Shown in pieces: positions 7,141 to 14,462 of a stretch of DNA of 27,544 nt (position 1 is the stretch's first letter; every line of letters begins with the position of its first letter). Position numbers and translations under genes: made by a program. The notes beneath the pieces are model-generated. The model saw only the letters and a list, made by a program, of their open reading frames with translations, had not been told where the DNA came from and made no database searches. Source of the stretch: Oscillospiraceae bacterium (GTDB lineage Bacteria; Bacillota_A; Clostridia; Oscillospirales; Oscillospiraceae); NCBI GenBank assembly GCA_017549325.1, contig JAFYVA010000056.1, positions 1-27,544 on the forward strand, written 5' to 3'.

Positions 7141-8649
7141 ATGGCAGAGAATACCAACAACACCAACAACGCCGCCCCCGCACAGGAGCTTAACGAGCTG
7201 CTACAGATCCGCCGCGATAAGCTCAAGGCGCTGCAGGACGAGGGCCGCGATCCCTTTACCATTACCCGCTACGAGGTGACTCACCACGCACAGGACATCA
7301 AGGATAACTTCGATGCGCTGGAGGGCACTGTCGTCCGTATCGCCGGCCGTCTCATGTCCAAGCGCGGCATGGGTAAGGTCTCTTTCTGCGATGTGCAGGA
7401 CAAGTCCGGCCGCATCCAGCTCTACGCCCGCCGCGACGAAATGGACGAGGAGAACTATGACCGCTTCAAGAAGTACGATATCGGTGATATCGTGGGTATC
7501 GAGGGCGATGTGTTCCGCACCCAGCGCGGCGAGATGTCTGTCCGTGCCAAGGAGATCACCCTGCTTTCCAAGTCCCTGCGCCCCCTGCCCGAGAAGTTCC
7601 ACGGCCTGACCGATAAGGAGATCCGCTACCGTCAGCGCTATGTGGATCTGATCGTCAACCCCGAGTCCAAGCGCAACTTCGAGATCCGCAGCAAGTTCGT
7701 CTCCTATCTGCGCCGCTATCTGGACAGCCTGGGCTTCATGGAGGTGGAGACGCCCGTTCTCAGCCCCATCGCCGGCGGCGCCAATGCCCGTCCCTTCATT
7801 ACCCATCACAATGCACAGGATATCGATATGTACATGCGTATCGCTACCGAGCTGCACCTCAAGCGCCTGATCGTGGGCGGCATGGAGCGCGTGTATGAGG
7901 TGGGCCGCATCTTCCGCAACGAGGGCATGGACACCAAGCACAACCCCGAGTTCACCACCTGTGAGCTGTATCAGGCCTTCACCAACCTCGATGGCATGAT
8001 GGACATCCTCGAGGCCATTCTCTCCGGCGCTGCCATGGAGATTCTGGGCACCTATCAGGTGCAGTGGCTGGGCAACGATATCGATCTGACCCCCGGCTGG
8101 AAGCGCGTGACCATGGCTGACGCCGTCAAGGAAGTCACCGGTGCCGACTTTATGGCCATCGAGGGCGACGGCGAGGCCGCTGTGAAGCTGGCCAAGAGCG
8201 TGGGCGTGGACATGGACGGCGTGCCCGCCACCTGGGGCAACGCCCTGTACGAGACCTTCGATCAGCGCGTGGAGGAGACGCTGGTGCAGCCCACCTTCGT
8301 CACCATGTACCCCGTGGAGGTCAGCCCCCTTGCCAAGCGCAGCCCCTCCGATCCTCACCTGACCGAGCGTTACGAGGCCTTCATCTGCGGCTGCGAGATG
8401 GGCAACGCCTTCTCCGAGCTGAACGACCCCATCGACCAGTACGAGCGCTTCAAGGCACAGGCTGAAAAGCGCGCCAACGGCGATGAGGAGGCCGACATGA
8501 TGGACGACGATTTCGTCATGGCACTGGAATACGGTATGCCTCCCACGGGCGGTCTGGGCTTCGGTATCGACCGCTGCGCCATGATGCTCTGCGGCACCGA
8601 CTCCATCCGCGATGTCATCCTCTTCCCCACCATGAAGCCTCTGGACTAA
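7141..8649 (+). CDS. lysS: Lysyl-tRNA synthetase, class II
   Basis: It charges tRNA-Lys in the cytoplasm. The 502 residues contain the N-terminal OB-fold anticodon-binding domain (about 62-145, TVVRIAGRLMSKRGMGK), motif 1 around GFMEVETPVLSPIAGGANARPF (198-219), motif 2 RVYEVGRIFRNEGMDTKHNPEFT (250-272) and motif 3 GGLGFGIDRCAMML near the C-terminus. The first 20 residues are a Asn/Ala-rich leader. AAAAGGAG precedes the ATG. The last 21 bases of the gene (8629-8649) are repeated exactly at 9403-9423. No terminator follows the stop; the hairpin at 9437 was probably the original one, so lysS transcripts now run into the inserted gene. Confidence 0.97.
   Translation: MAENTNNTNNAAPAQELNELLQIRRDKLKALQDEGRDPFTITRYEVTHHAQDIKDNFDALEGTVVRIAGRLMSKRGMGKVSFCDVQDKSGRIQLYARRDEMDEENYDRFKKYDIGDIVGIEGDVFRTQRGEMSVRAKEITLLSKSLRPLPEKFHGLTDKEIRYRQRYVDLIVNPESKRNFEIRSKFVSYLRRYLDSLGFMEVETPVLSPIAGGANARPFITHHNAQDIDMYMRIATELHLKRLIVGGMERVYEVGRIFRNEGMDTKHNPEFTTCELYQAFTNLDGMMDILEAILSGAAMEILGTYQVQWLGNDIDLTPGWKRVTMADAVKEVTGADFMAIEGDGEAAVKLAKSVGVDMDGVPATWGNALYETFDQRVEETLVQPTFVTMYPVEVSPLAKRSPSDPHLTERYEAFICGCEMGNAFSELNDPIDQYERFKAQAEKRANGDEEADMMDDDFVMALEYGMPPTGGLGFGIDRCAMMLCGTDSIRDVILFPTMKPLD
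8629..8649 (+). repeat. Left copy of the 21-bp direct repeat (lysS 3' end)
   Basis: These are the last 21 bases of lysS, including its TAA, identical to 9403-9423. Identity stops at both edges: 8628 is C against A at 9402, and 8650 is A against T at 9424. A perfect 21-bp match 774 bases apart is far beyond chance and marks an integration or duplication boundary. Confidence 0.93.
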
Positions 8650-8655
8650 AAAGCG

Positions 8656-8675
8656 TTGCGGCGCAAGAATTTGCG
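8656..8675. repeat. Clustered TTGCG/CGCAA pentamers at the insert's left edge
   Basis: TTGCG (8656-8660), CGCAA (8662-8666) and TTGCG (8671-8675) lie within 20 bases, 7 bases after the lysS stop. Adjacent copies are inverted. They could pair in RNA or bind a protein such as a recombinase. Function unknown. Confidence 0.4.
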
Positions 8676-8741
8676 GGTTCTTCTGGAGCGAAAATCAAGC
8701 ATTTTACCACTTTTGAGAAAATGAAGTAAGGAGACAGCGAT

Positions 8742-9221
8742 ATGAACCAGTCACCGAGTAAACCAGATAAAGACTTGTTGAAGTTCGGTGTCATAGCATT
8801 AGTTCTTGCTGTGGTGGCATTTATAGGTTCAAGGTTTTTTAATGGCAGTTTTAGCGCAGGAGCTGCTGTTCTCTATACAGTATGTCTCATGGCTGCCATC
8901 ATTCTTGGATTGATTGCTGTATTCATCATTAGTGCGTACCTCTACTCTTACAGTGATTATGAGCGCTACCAAGAAAACCCCGACGAATACTTCAAACACA
9001 AGGAAGAACAACTTGAGAAAGCAGATAAGCAGCGACGCGAAACCCAACGTCAAGAGGAAGAGCGTCTGTCCAAGTTACCTGCCTGTCCCATTTGTGGCAG
9101 TAAGAAGAATGTCAAGCGCATCTCTTCTGCGAGCAGAGCTATGTCAGCTACTGCTTGGGGTCTGGGCTCTGTAAAGATTGGTAAGCAGTATGAGTGTACC
9201 CACTGCAAGCATTTCTTCTAA
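8742..9221 (+). CDS. Two-helix membrane protein with C-terminal zinc ribbon, unknown function
   Basis: A 159-residue protein of unknown function. After a short polar N-terminus come two membrane helices (about 14-30, FGVIALVLAVVAFIGS, and about 39-67, AAVLYTVCLMAAIILGLIAVF). Then follows a highly charged, probably coiled-coil stretch (about 72-108, YERYQENPDEYFKHKEEQLEK and following). A C-terminal zinc ribbon with CPIC and CTHC knuckles (about 113-157) frames a Ser/Gly/Ala-rich loop (ISSASRAMSATAWGLGSVKIG). The ribbon should face the cytoplasm if both helices span the membrane. The ATG is supported by TAAGGAGA eight bases upstream. I see no promoter of its own, so it is probably read through from lysS, and it has a terminator. 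Codon use is unlike all neighbours, pointing to recent acquisition. Confidence 0.85.
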   Translation: MNQSPSKPDKDLLKFGVIALVLAVVAFIGSRFFNGSFSAGAAVLYTVCLMAAIILGLIAVFIISAYLYSYSDYERYQENPDEYFKHKEEQLEKADKQRRETQRQEEERLSKLPACPICGSKKNVKRISSASRAMSATAWGLGSVKIGKQYECTHCKHFF

Positions 9222-9240
9222 ACTGAATAATTGACAAATT

Positions 9241-9269
9241 AGGGAGAGCTTCGGCTCTCCCTCTTTTTT
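9241..9269 (+). terminator. Terminator of the inserted zinc-ribbon gene
   Basis: A perfect 9-bp stem (9241-9249 with 9254-9262) capped by a stable UUCG tetraloop closed by C-G, followed by C and six T. It also ends any lysS read-through. Confidence 0.95.
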
Positions 9270-9270
9270 A

Positions 9271-9301
9271 TAGGTTCTATGTCAATAGTTGGGGTAGAGC
9301 C
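9271..9301. other. Possible solitary insertion-sequence end (tentative)
   Basis: Read on the minus strand from 9301, the segment starts GGCTCTACCCC and continues with CTATTGACATAG. From memory this resembles the terminal inverted repeats of ISL3-family elements, which start GGCTCT. No matching opposite end or transposase is present in the window, so at best it is a relict. Confidence 0.25.
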
Positions 9302-9320
9302 AAAATAAGAAACCCAAAGG

Positions 9321-9354
9321 ATCGTGTCGGAGCGAAAGCTCCGGCACGATTTTT
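9321..9354 (+). terminator. Second, orphan terminator in the insert
   Basis: A 13-bp stem (9321-9333 with 9338-9350, one T-G wobble) with a GAAA tetraloop and a short T run. No gene lies between it and the terminator at 9241, so its own gene seems to have been lost. Confidence 0.8.
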
Positions 9355-9402
9355 ATGTATTACAAAAGAGGATACGTTTTTATTATTTTCAAGGAGGAAT
9401 GA

Positions 9403-9423
9403 ACCATGAAGCCTCTGGACTAA
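9403..9423 (+). repeat. Right copy of the 21-bp direct repeat (lysS 3' end)
   Basis: Exact copy of 8629-8649. In frame it reads ATG AAG CCT CTG GAC TAA (9406-9423), the MKPLD-stop end of lysS. It is preceded by AAGGAGG at 9391-9397, an ideal distance for translation initiation, so the copy is a potential five-codon open frame. Confidence 0.93.
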
Positions 9424-9436
9424 TAGAAAATCTTTC

Positions 9437-9467
9437 ACCCCGCGTATCTTGTGATACGCGGGGTTTT
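9437..9467 (+). terminator. Terminator, probably the original one of lysS
   Basis: A perfect 12-bp stem (9437-9448 with 9453-9464), loop TTGT, then a T run to 9467. It lies 14 bases after the right repeat copy, where a lysS terminator would be without the insert. Confidence 0.92.
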
Positions 9468-9492
9468 CATTTGGGATAGATTGTGCTATCAT
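9464..9492 (+). promoter_or_regulatory. Promoter of the NUDIX gene
   Basis: The -10 TATCAT (9487-9492) is preceded by TGC (extended -10). TTTTCA at 9464-9469 with a 17-base spacer is a moderate -35 that overlaps the preceding terminator's T tract. Confidence 0.6.
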
Positions 9493-9513
9493 GGAAAAAA
9501 GCGAGGTGCAGAT

Positions 9514-10023
9514 ATGGAACGGATGGATGTCTACAAAAGCGAGTTTGTGAAAACAGGGCGCGTGGTGGAGCGGACGGATCTGTGCGGCCCGGGGGAGAAT
9601 AAGCTGGTGGTGTTCGCCTGCCTCTTCTCCGGCGACGGTAAGCTCCTCATCCAGCAGCGCAGTCCCCGAAAGAGTCTTGGCGGATACTGGGACGTGTCGG
9701 CAGGCGGTGCGGTGCAGGCCCATGAGAGCAGCCTCGAGGCCGTGGTGCGGGAGACGGCGGAGGAGCTGGGCATCACACTGCCCCACGAGTCCTTCGTTAA
9801 GCTGATGAGCCTGTACTACGAGGGGCATATCCATGATATTTACGCCGCCCGCTGGGACGGTGATACCGCCGCACTGCACCTGCAGGAAGGGGAGGTAGCC
9901 GCTGCCAAATGGGTCACGGATCGGGAAGTTTACGCCATGATGGACGCGGGGGAATTCCTGCCTGTACACCGTCAGTTCATGGCGCTGCTGTTCAAAATGC
10001 AGACCCGGCAGGGCATTATGTGA
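9514..10023 (+). CDS. NUDIX hydrolase
   Basis: A 169-residue protein that should hydrolyse a nucleoside-diphosphate-linked compound. The Nudix box is complete, GAVQAHE followed seven residues later by RETAEELGI, matching Gx5Ex7REUxEExGU and so retaining the metal-binding glutamates. The preceding strand LLIQQRSPRKSLGGYWDVSAGG resembles the subgroup that contains isopentenyl-diphosphate isomerase-like and YfcD-like NUDIX proteins. The substrate cannot be told from sequence. The ATG at 9514 follows GCGAGGTG; upstream in-frame ATGs lack a ribosome site and would overlap the promoter. It is a single gene with its own promoter and terminator, unrelated to the insert. Confidence 0.9.
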   Translation: MERMDVYKSEFVKTGRVVERTDLCGPGENKLVVFACLFSGDGKLLIQQRSPRKSLGGYWDVSAGGAVQAHESSLEAVVRETAEELGITLPHESFVKLMSLYYEGHIHDIYAARWDGDTAALHLQEGEVAAAKWVTDREVYAMMDAGEFLPVHRQFMALLFKMQTRQGIM

Positions 10024-10038
10024 GAAGAAGCAAGAAGA

Positions 10039-10067
10039 GAAGTCCGTGGAAACGGACTTCTTTTTTT
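10039..10067 (+). terminator. Terminator of the NUDIX gene
   Basis: A perfect 9-bp stem (10039-10047 with 10052-10060), loop GGAA, followed by seven T. Confidence 0.93.
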
Positions 10068-10123
10068 CTGGGAATGGTATTGCTTTTTTATAATGTATAT
10101 GATATGTTGAAATGACTATGGAA

Positions 10124-10132
10124 TGCTATAAG
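10124..10132 (+). promoter_or_regulatory. Possible extended -10 promoter for the trmH-dprA-topA operon
   Basis: TGCTATAAG matches the extended -10 form seen before the rsuA-type and NUDIX genes, 37 bases before the start codon. The -35 is not convincing: TTGAAA lies only 14 bases upstream. A TATAAT at 10089-10094 with a poor -35 is an alternative. Confidence 0.4.
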
Positions 10133-10169
10133 GGGAAATCTGCCCTTTTATTGGCCGGAGGAGGTCCCT

Positions 10170-10931
10170 ATGGAGAGAATCACCGCGCGGAGTAATCCGC
10201 TGCTGCAGCACATGAAAAAACTGGGCGCAGACAGTGCCTATCGCCGTGAGACGGGCCTGTTTCTGGGCGACAGCCCCAAACTGCTGGAAGAGGCCATCCG
10301 CTGGGGCGCAGACATCGTAGAGGTAGCCTTCAGCGAGGGTGTTGCGCTGCCCGCCATGCCCGTGGCACAGCGCGTGGTGGAGGTTCCCCGGGATGTGATG
10401 GCCTCCATCTCTCCTATGAAAACACCTCAGGGTGCCCTCTTCACCTGCCGTATGCCCGATATGACCGTGCCCGGCGTTCTGAAGGGAAAGCGCTATGTAG
10501 TGCTCGACGGCGTGCAGGACCCCGGTAATGTGGGTACCATCCTGCGTACGCTGGACGCCTTCGATTTTGATGGACTGCTCCTTCTGGAGGGCTGTGCCGA
10601 CCCGTGGAGCGTCAAGACCACCCGCGCCTCTATGGGCGCTGTGTTTCGCCGCGATATCTATACCATGACCGCCGAGGCGTGCTTCGAGCTGCTGCGCCGC
10701 AGCGACCTGCCCCTGTACGGTACGGCACTGCGGGAGGACACGGTGGATGCCCGCAGCGCCGATCTGCGCCGCTGTGCCATCGCCATTGGCAGCGAGGGCC
10801 GCGGTCTGAGTGATGCGGTACTGGAAAATTGCGATAAGACCTTAAAGATCCCCATGTCCGAGCGCTGCGAGTCGCTGAATGCGGCGGTGGCAGCGGCGGT
10901 ACTGCTGTGGGAGAGCTATCGAAACGACTGA
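10170..10931 (+). CDS. TrmH/SpoU-family RNA 2'-O-methyltransferase
   Basis: It transfers a methyl group from S-adenosylmethionine to a ribose 2'-OH of rRNA or tRNA. The 253 residues have an N-terminal RNA-substrate-binding domain (about 1-95) and a C-terminal SPOUT knot domain. The three family motifs are DPGNVGTILRT (about 117-127), AIGSEGRGLS (about 205-214) and KIPMSERCESLNAAVAAAVLLWE near the end. The overall form is that of the YsgA/RlmB-like 23S rRNA methylases; the target position is unknown. GGAGGAGG six bases before the ATG supports the start. The dprA start lies about 10 bases beyond its stop, indicating co-transcription. Confidence 0.9.
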   Translation: MERITARSNPLLQHMKKLGADSAYRRETGLFLGDSPKLLEEAIRWGADIVEVAFSEGVALPAMPVAQRVVEVPRDVMASISPMKTPQGALFTCRMPDMTVPGVLKGKRYVVLDGVQDPGNVGTILRTLDAFDFDGLLLLEGCADPWSVKTTRASMGAVFRRDIYTMTAEACFELLRRSDLPLYGTALREDTVDARSADLRRCAIAIGSEGRGLSDAVLENCDKTLKIPMSERCESLNAAVAAAVLLWESYRND

Positions 10932-10941
10932 ACAGAGGACG

Positions 10942-12195
10942 GTGAGGAAATTGGCAGCATTGAAATACTGGGTGTGGTTTACCACGGTGCAGGGCCTGAG
11001 CGAGGATACGCGGCTGCACATGCTGGAAGAGTTTTCCTCGCCGGAGGATATCTATTACGCCGACCTTGCGGAACTGGCGCTGGTACAGGGCATCCGAAAA
11101 GAGGAACTGGCAGCGCTGGAAGTGCGGTCTTTGGACGGTGCCGAGCGGATTTTGGAGCAATGCGGGCGCAAGGGGATCTTCGTGCTGACCTACGCCGACG
11201 CCCTGTATCCCCAGCGGCTCAAGAGCATTTACCACCCGCCCCTGCTGCTGTACGGCAAGGGCAAGATGCCGCTGTTCGACGAGGAGGTGGCCGTGGCGGT
11301 GGTGGGCACCCGCGAGTGTACGCCCTACGGCATCAACTGCGCCCGTGAACTGGGCTATGAACTGACCCAGCAGGGCGGTATGATCATCTCCGGTATGGCA
11401 AAAGGCATCGATGCCGCCGCCATGGAGGGTGCGCTGCGCTTCGGCGGCTTTACCTGCGGCGTATTGGGCGGCGGTGTGGATGTGATCTACCCCCGCGAGA
11501 ACCGCCGTCTGTACGAAGATGTGGCGGCCACGGGTGTGCTCTTGTCGGAGTATCCGCCCGGTACGGAGCCGAGAGGCTACCATTTCCCCCACAGAAACCG
11601 CATTATGAGCGGCCTCAGTGTGGCCTCGGTGGTCATTGAGGCACCGGAGAAGTCGGGCGCACTGATCACGGCGGCTGCGGCACTGGAGCAGGGCCGCGAA
11701 GTGTTCGCCGTACCCGGTGCCATCACCTCGGAGAAAAGCACCGGCTGTCATAAGCTGATCCGTGAAGGTGCGGGGCTTGTCACCTGTGCCTGGGACATTC
11801 TCAGCGAATATGAGAGCCGCTATCCCCATAAAATACGACCCAAGGTCAAGCCCATGCCGCCGATGCCGGCGGCCTCCGGCGCGCCCAAGGGCGAGGCAAC
11901 CATCGGTAAGGGCAAAGAAAAGGCTGTGGACGGGGAAAGTCCCGCCCTGCCCGTGCTGCCGCGTGAGAAGTGGCAGACACTGGACGAAGATCAGCGGGCG
12001 GTGCTGCAGGCGTTGCGAACGGATGCTTCCCGCCTCAGTGACGATGTGGCGCTGGACGGCGACATTCCGATGCGCCGCGTGCTGGCAGCGCTGACCATGC
12101 TGGAGATCGAGGGCCTCGTCGCCGCTACGGGCGGCCGCGGCTTCATCCGCACGGTAGAATTGGAAAAACAAGAAGAAGTTGAGGATACAGAATGA
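10942..12195 (+). CDS. dprA: DNA-processing protein DprA (Smf)
   Basis: It protects incoming single-stranded DNA and loads RecA in natural transformation. Domains are an N-terminal SAM-like region (about 10-75), the Rossmann fold (about 85-300) with VGTRECTPYG, SGMAKGIDAAAMEGAL, GGGVDVIYPRENRRLY and PGAITSEKSTGCHKLIREGA, then a Pro/Lys-rich linker and a C-terminal winged helix (about 350-410). The start is uncertain. A GTG at 10942 and a TTG at 10951 are both in frame, each with an imperfectly spaced GAGG. The TTG gives MAALKYWVWF, the usual family start; either removes little. The stop overlaps topA by 4 nt. dprA next to topA is a conserved Firmicutes arrangement. Confidence 0.93.
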   Translation: MRKLAALKYWVWFTTVQGLSEDTRLHMLEEFSSPEDIYYADLAELALVQGIRKEELAALEVRSLDGAERILEQCGRKGIFVLTYADALYPQRLKSIYHPPLLLYGKGKMPLFDEEVAVAVVGTRECTPYGINCARELGYELTQQGGMIISGMAKGIDAAAMEGALRFGGFTCGVLGGGVDVIYPRENRRLYEDVAATGVLLSEYPPGTEPRGYHFPHRNRIMSGLSVASVVIEAPEKSGALITAAAALEQGREVFAVPGAITSEKSTGCHKLIREGAGLVTCAWDILSEYESRYPHKIRPKVKPMPPMPAASGAPKGEATIGKGKEKAVDGESPALPVLPREKWQTLDEDQRAVLQALRTDASRLSDDVALDGDIPMRRVLAALTMLEIEGLVAATGGRGFIRTVELEKQEEVEDTE

Positions 12196-14462
12196 GTAAG
12201 AAACATCTGGTGATCGTGGAGTCCCCTGCCAAGGCCAAGACCATTGGCAAGTATCTGGGCAGCGAGTACACGGTGAAGGCCTGTATGGGCCATCTCCGCG
12301 ATCTGCCCAAGAGCACCATCGGCGTGGACATCGAGAACGATTTCACCCCCGAATATAAGCCTATCCGCGGCAAGGAAGAGATCATCCGCGAACTGAAGAA
12401 GGCGGCCAAGGAAGCCGATACCGTATATCTGGCAACCGACCCCGACCGCGAGGGCGAGGCCATCTCCTGGCACCTGCAGACGCTGCTGGAGCTGCCCGAG
12501 GACAAGACCCGCCGCGTTACCTTTGACGAGATCACCCGCAAGGTGGTCACCGAGGCCGTGGCCAATCCCCGCAGCCTCAACGAGGATCTGGTGGACGCCC
12601 AGCAGGCGCGCCGTATCCTCGACCGCGTGGTGGGCTATCAGATCAGCCCCATTATGTGGAAGAAGATCCGCCCGCAGCTTTCGGCAGGCCGCGTCCAGAG
12701 CGTGGCCACCCGCATGGTGGATGACCGCGACCGCGAGATCGCGGAGTTCGTGCCGCAGGAGTACTGGTCCCTCGACGCGCTGCTGCAGAAGGATGTAACC
12801 GCGCCCTTTAAGGCCCATTATCACGGCGTGGGCGGCAAGAAGAAGGATCTGAATACCGAGGCCGATGTGCGCGCCATTACCGAGGCTTTGCAGAGCGCGG
12901 CCTTTACCGTTACCGCCGTCAAGCGCAGCGACAAGCAGCGCTCCCCCTCACCGCCCTTCACCACCTCCACCCTGCAGCAGGAGGCCAGCCGTAAGGTCAA
13001 CATGACCCCCCGCCGCACCATGGCCATCGCCCAGCAGCTCTACGAGGGCGTGGATATCACGGGCGTGGGCACGGTGGGTCTGATCACCTACATGCGTACC
13101 GACTCTCTGCGTATCTCCGCCGAGGCACAGAGCGCCGCCCGCAGCTTCATCACCGAGCGCTACGGCAAGGCCTACTGCCCCGCCAAGGCACGCCAGTACA
13201 AGGCCAAGGGTGCTGCACAGGATGCCCACGAGGCCATCCGCCCCAGCGATGTGACGCTGACCCCCGAGAATATCCGCGGTGATCTGACCGCCGAGCAGTA
13301 CCAGCTCTATCGCCTGATCTGGAGCCGTTTTCTGGCCAGCCAGATGGAGAACGCCGTGTACGACACCCTCAGTGTGGAGATCGGCGCCGATGTCCACAGC
13401 TTCCGCTGCAGCGCCAGCCGCCTGAAGTTCTCCGGCTTTTCCGCCGTGTATGAGGACAGCCGCGACGATGAGGACAAGGAGGAGAAAGAGCCTGCACTGC
13501 CCGAACTCAACGAGGGCGATGCCCTCACGCTGAAGGGCTTCGAGCCTGCCCAGCACTTTACCCAGCCTCCGGCACACTACACCGAGGCGACCCTCATCCG
13601 TGCGATGGAGGAGAACGGCATCGGCCGTCCCTCTACCTACGCGCCCACCGTGTCCACCATTCTGGACCGCCGCTATGTGAAGAAGGAGGGCAAGCACCTT
13701 CTCATCACCAATCTGGGCAAGGCGGTGACGGCGTGGATGAAGAAGTATTTCACCGACATCGCCGATCTGAAGTTCACCGCCCAGATGGAGCAGCATCTGG
13801 ACGACGTGGCCGAGGGCAATATGCAGTGGAAGCAGGTGCTCCGCAGCTTCTATGAAGGCGGCTTTGCCAACCATCTGGATGAGGCGGCAGCGGGCGAGTA
13901 TATGCGTCCCGAGCCCACCGTGTCCGAGGAGATCTGCCCTGTGTGCGGCAAGAATCTGGTGGAGCGCGAGGGCCGCTTCGGCCCCTTCCTGGCCTGCCCC
14001 GGATTCCCCGATTGCACCTTTACCATGCCTCTGGTGGTGGAGATGCCCGGCCGCTGCCCCAAGTGCGGAGGCCGCCTGTTCAAGCGCACCGGCACCTCCA
14101 AGAGCTCCGGCAAGCAGTACAACTACTACTGCTGCGAGTTCACCAACAGCAAGTTCACCGACCGTCACTGCGACTTTATGACCTGGGATGTGCCCACCAA
14201 GGAGGATTGTCCCTCCTGCGGCCATACCATGTTCAAGCGCAGTGGACGCGGCAATCCCCGCCCCTTCTGCATCAATGAGACCTGCTCCAACTTCCTGCCC
14301 GAGGATAAGCGCGGGTATCTGAAGAAAAAGACGGAGGGCGAGGCCGAGACCGCAGAGAAGAAGAGCGCCGGAAAGAGCGGCACCAAAAAGACGGCAGAGA
14401 AGAAAACCACCACGAAGAAGAGCGCTGCGAAAAAAGCGGCGACGAAGAAAGAGACGAAATGA
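12192..14462 (+). CDS. topA: DNA topoisomerase I
   Basis: A type IA topoisomerase relaxing negative supercoils. The 756-residue protein starts with the Toprim domain (VIVESPAKAKTIGKYLG, then the acidic metal site in ATDPDREGEAISWHL). The catalytic tyrosine is Tyr300 in GLITYMRTDSL. Three C-terminal zinc fingers follow (about 580-605, 620-665 and 675-705), with CPVCG/CPGFPDC, CPKCG and CPSCG/CINETC knuckles. The last 40 or so residues are a Lys/Ala/Thr-rich tail resembling a histone-H1-type tail, likely increasing DNA affinity or processivity (known for some high-GC topoisomerases; inference here). The start lies in the end of dprA and the stop overlaps trmFO by 4 nt. Confidence 0.97.
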   Translation: MSKKHLVIVESPAKAKTIGKYLGSEYTVKACMGHLRDLPKSTIGVDIENDFTPEYKPIRGKEEIIRELKKAAKEADTVYLATDPDREGEAISWHLQTLLELPEDKTRRVTFDEITRKVVTEAVANPRSLNEDLVDAQQARRILDRVVGYQISPIMWKKIRPQLSAGRVQSVATRMVDDRDREIAEFVPQEYWSLDALLQKDVTAPFKAHYHGVGGKKKDLNTEADVRAITEALQSAAFTVTAVKRSDKQRSPSPPFTTSTLQQEASRKVNMTPRRTMAIAQQLYEGVDITGVGTVGLITYMRTDSLRISAEAQSAARSFITERYGKAYCPAKARQYKAKGAAQDAHEAIRPSDVTLTPENIRGDLTAEQYQLYRLIWSRFLASQMENAVYDTLSVEIGADVHSFRCSASRLKFSGFSAVYEDSRDDEDKEEKEPALPELNEGDALTLKGFEPAQHFTQPPAHYTEATLIRAMEENGIGRPSTYAPTVSTILDRRYVKKEGKHLLITNLGKAVTAWMKKYFTDIADLKFTAQMEQHLDDVAEGNMQWKQVLRSFYEGGFANHLDEAAAGEYMRPEPTVSEEICPVCGKNLVEREGRFGPFLACPGFPDCTFTMPLVVEMPGRCPKCGGRLFKRTGTSKSSGKQYNYYCCEFTNSKFTDRHCDFMTWDVPTKEDCPSCGHTMFKRSGRGNPRPFCINETCSNFLPEDKRGYLKKKTEGEAETAEKKSAGKSGTKKTAEKKTTTKKSAAKKAATKKETK

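Larger units (their letters stand above)
8650..9402. mobile_element. Small AT-rich insert or island remnant behind lysS
   Basis: The segment between the two copies of the lysS end is visibly more AT-rich than its surroundings and uses codons that are rare next door (ata, tta, agg, caa). It holds one gene (8742-9221) and two terminators. Removing one repeat copy with this segment places a strong terminator (9437-9467) 14 bases after the lysS stop, the normal arrangement. That is the signature of site-specific integration into a gene 3' end. No integrase or transposase gene is present, so it is either a non-autonomous element mobilised in trans or the residue of a larger one. The insertion itself is well supported; the mechanism is inference. 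Confidence 0.65.
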
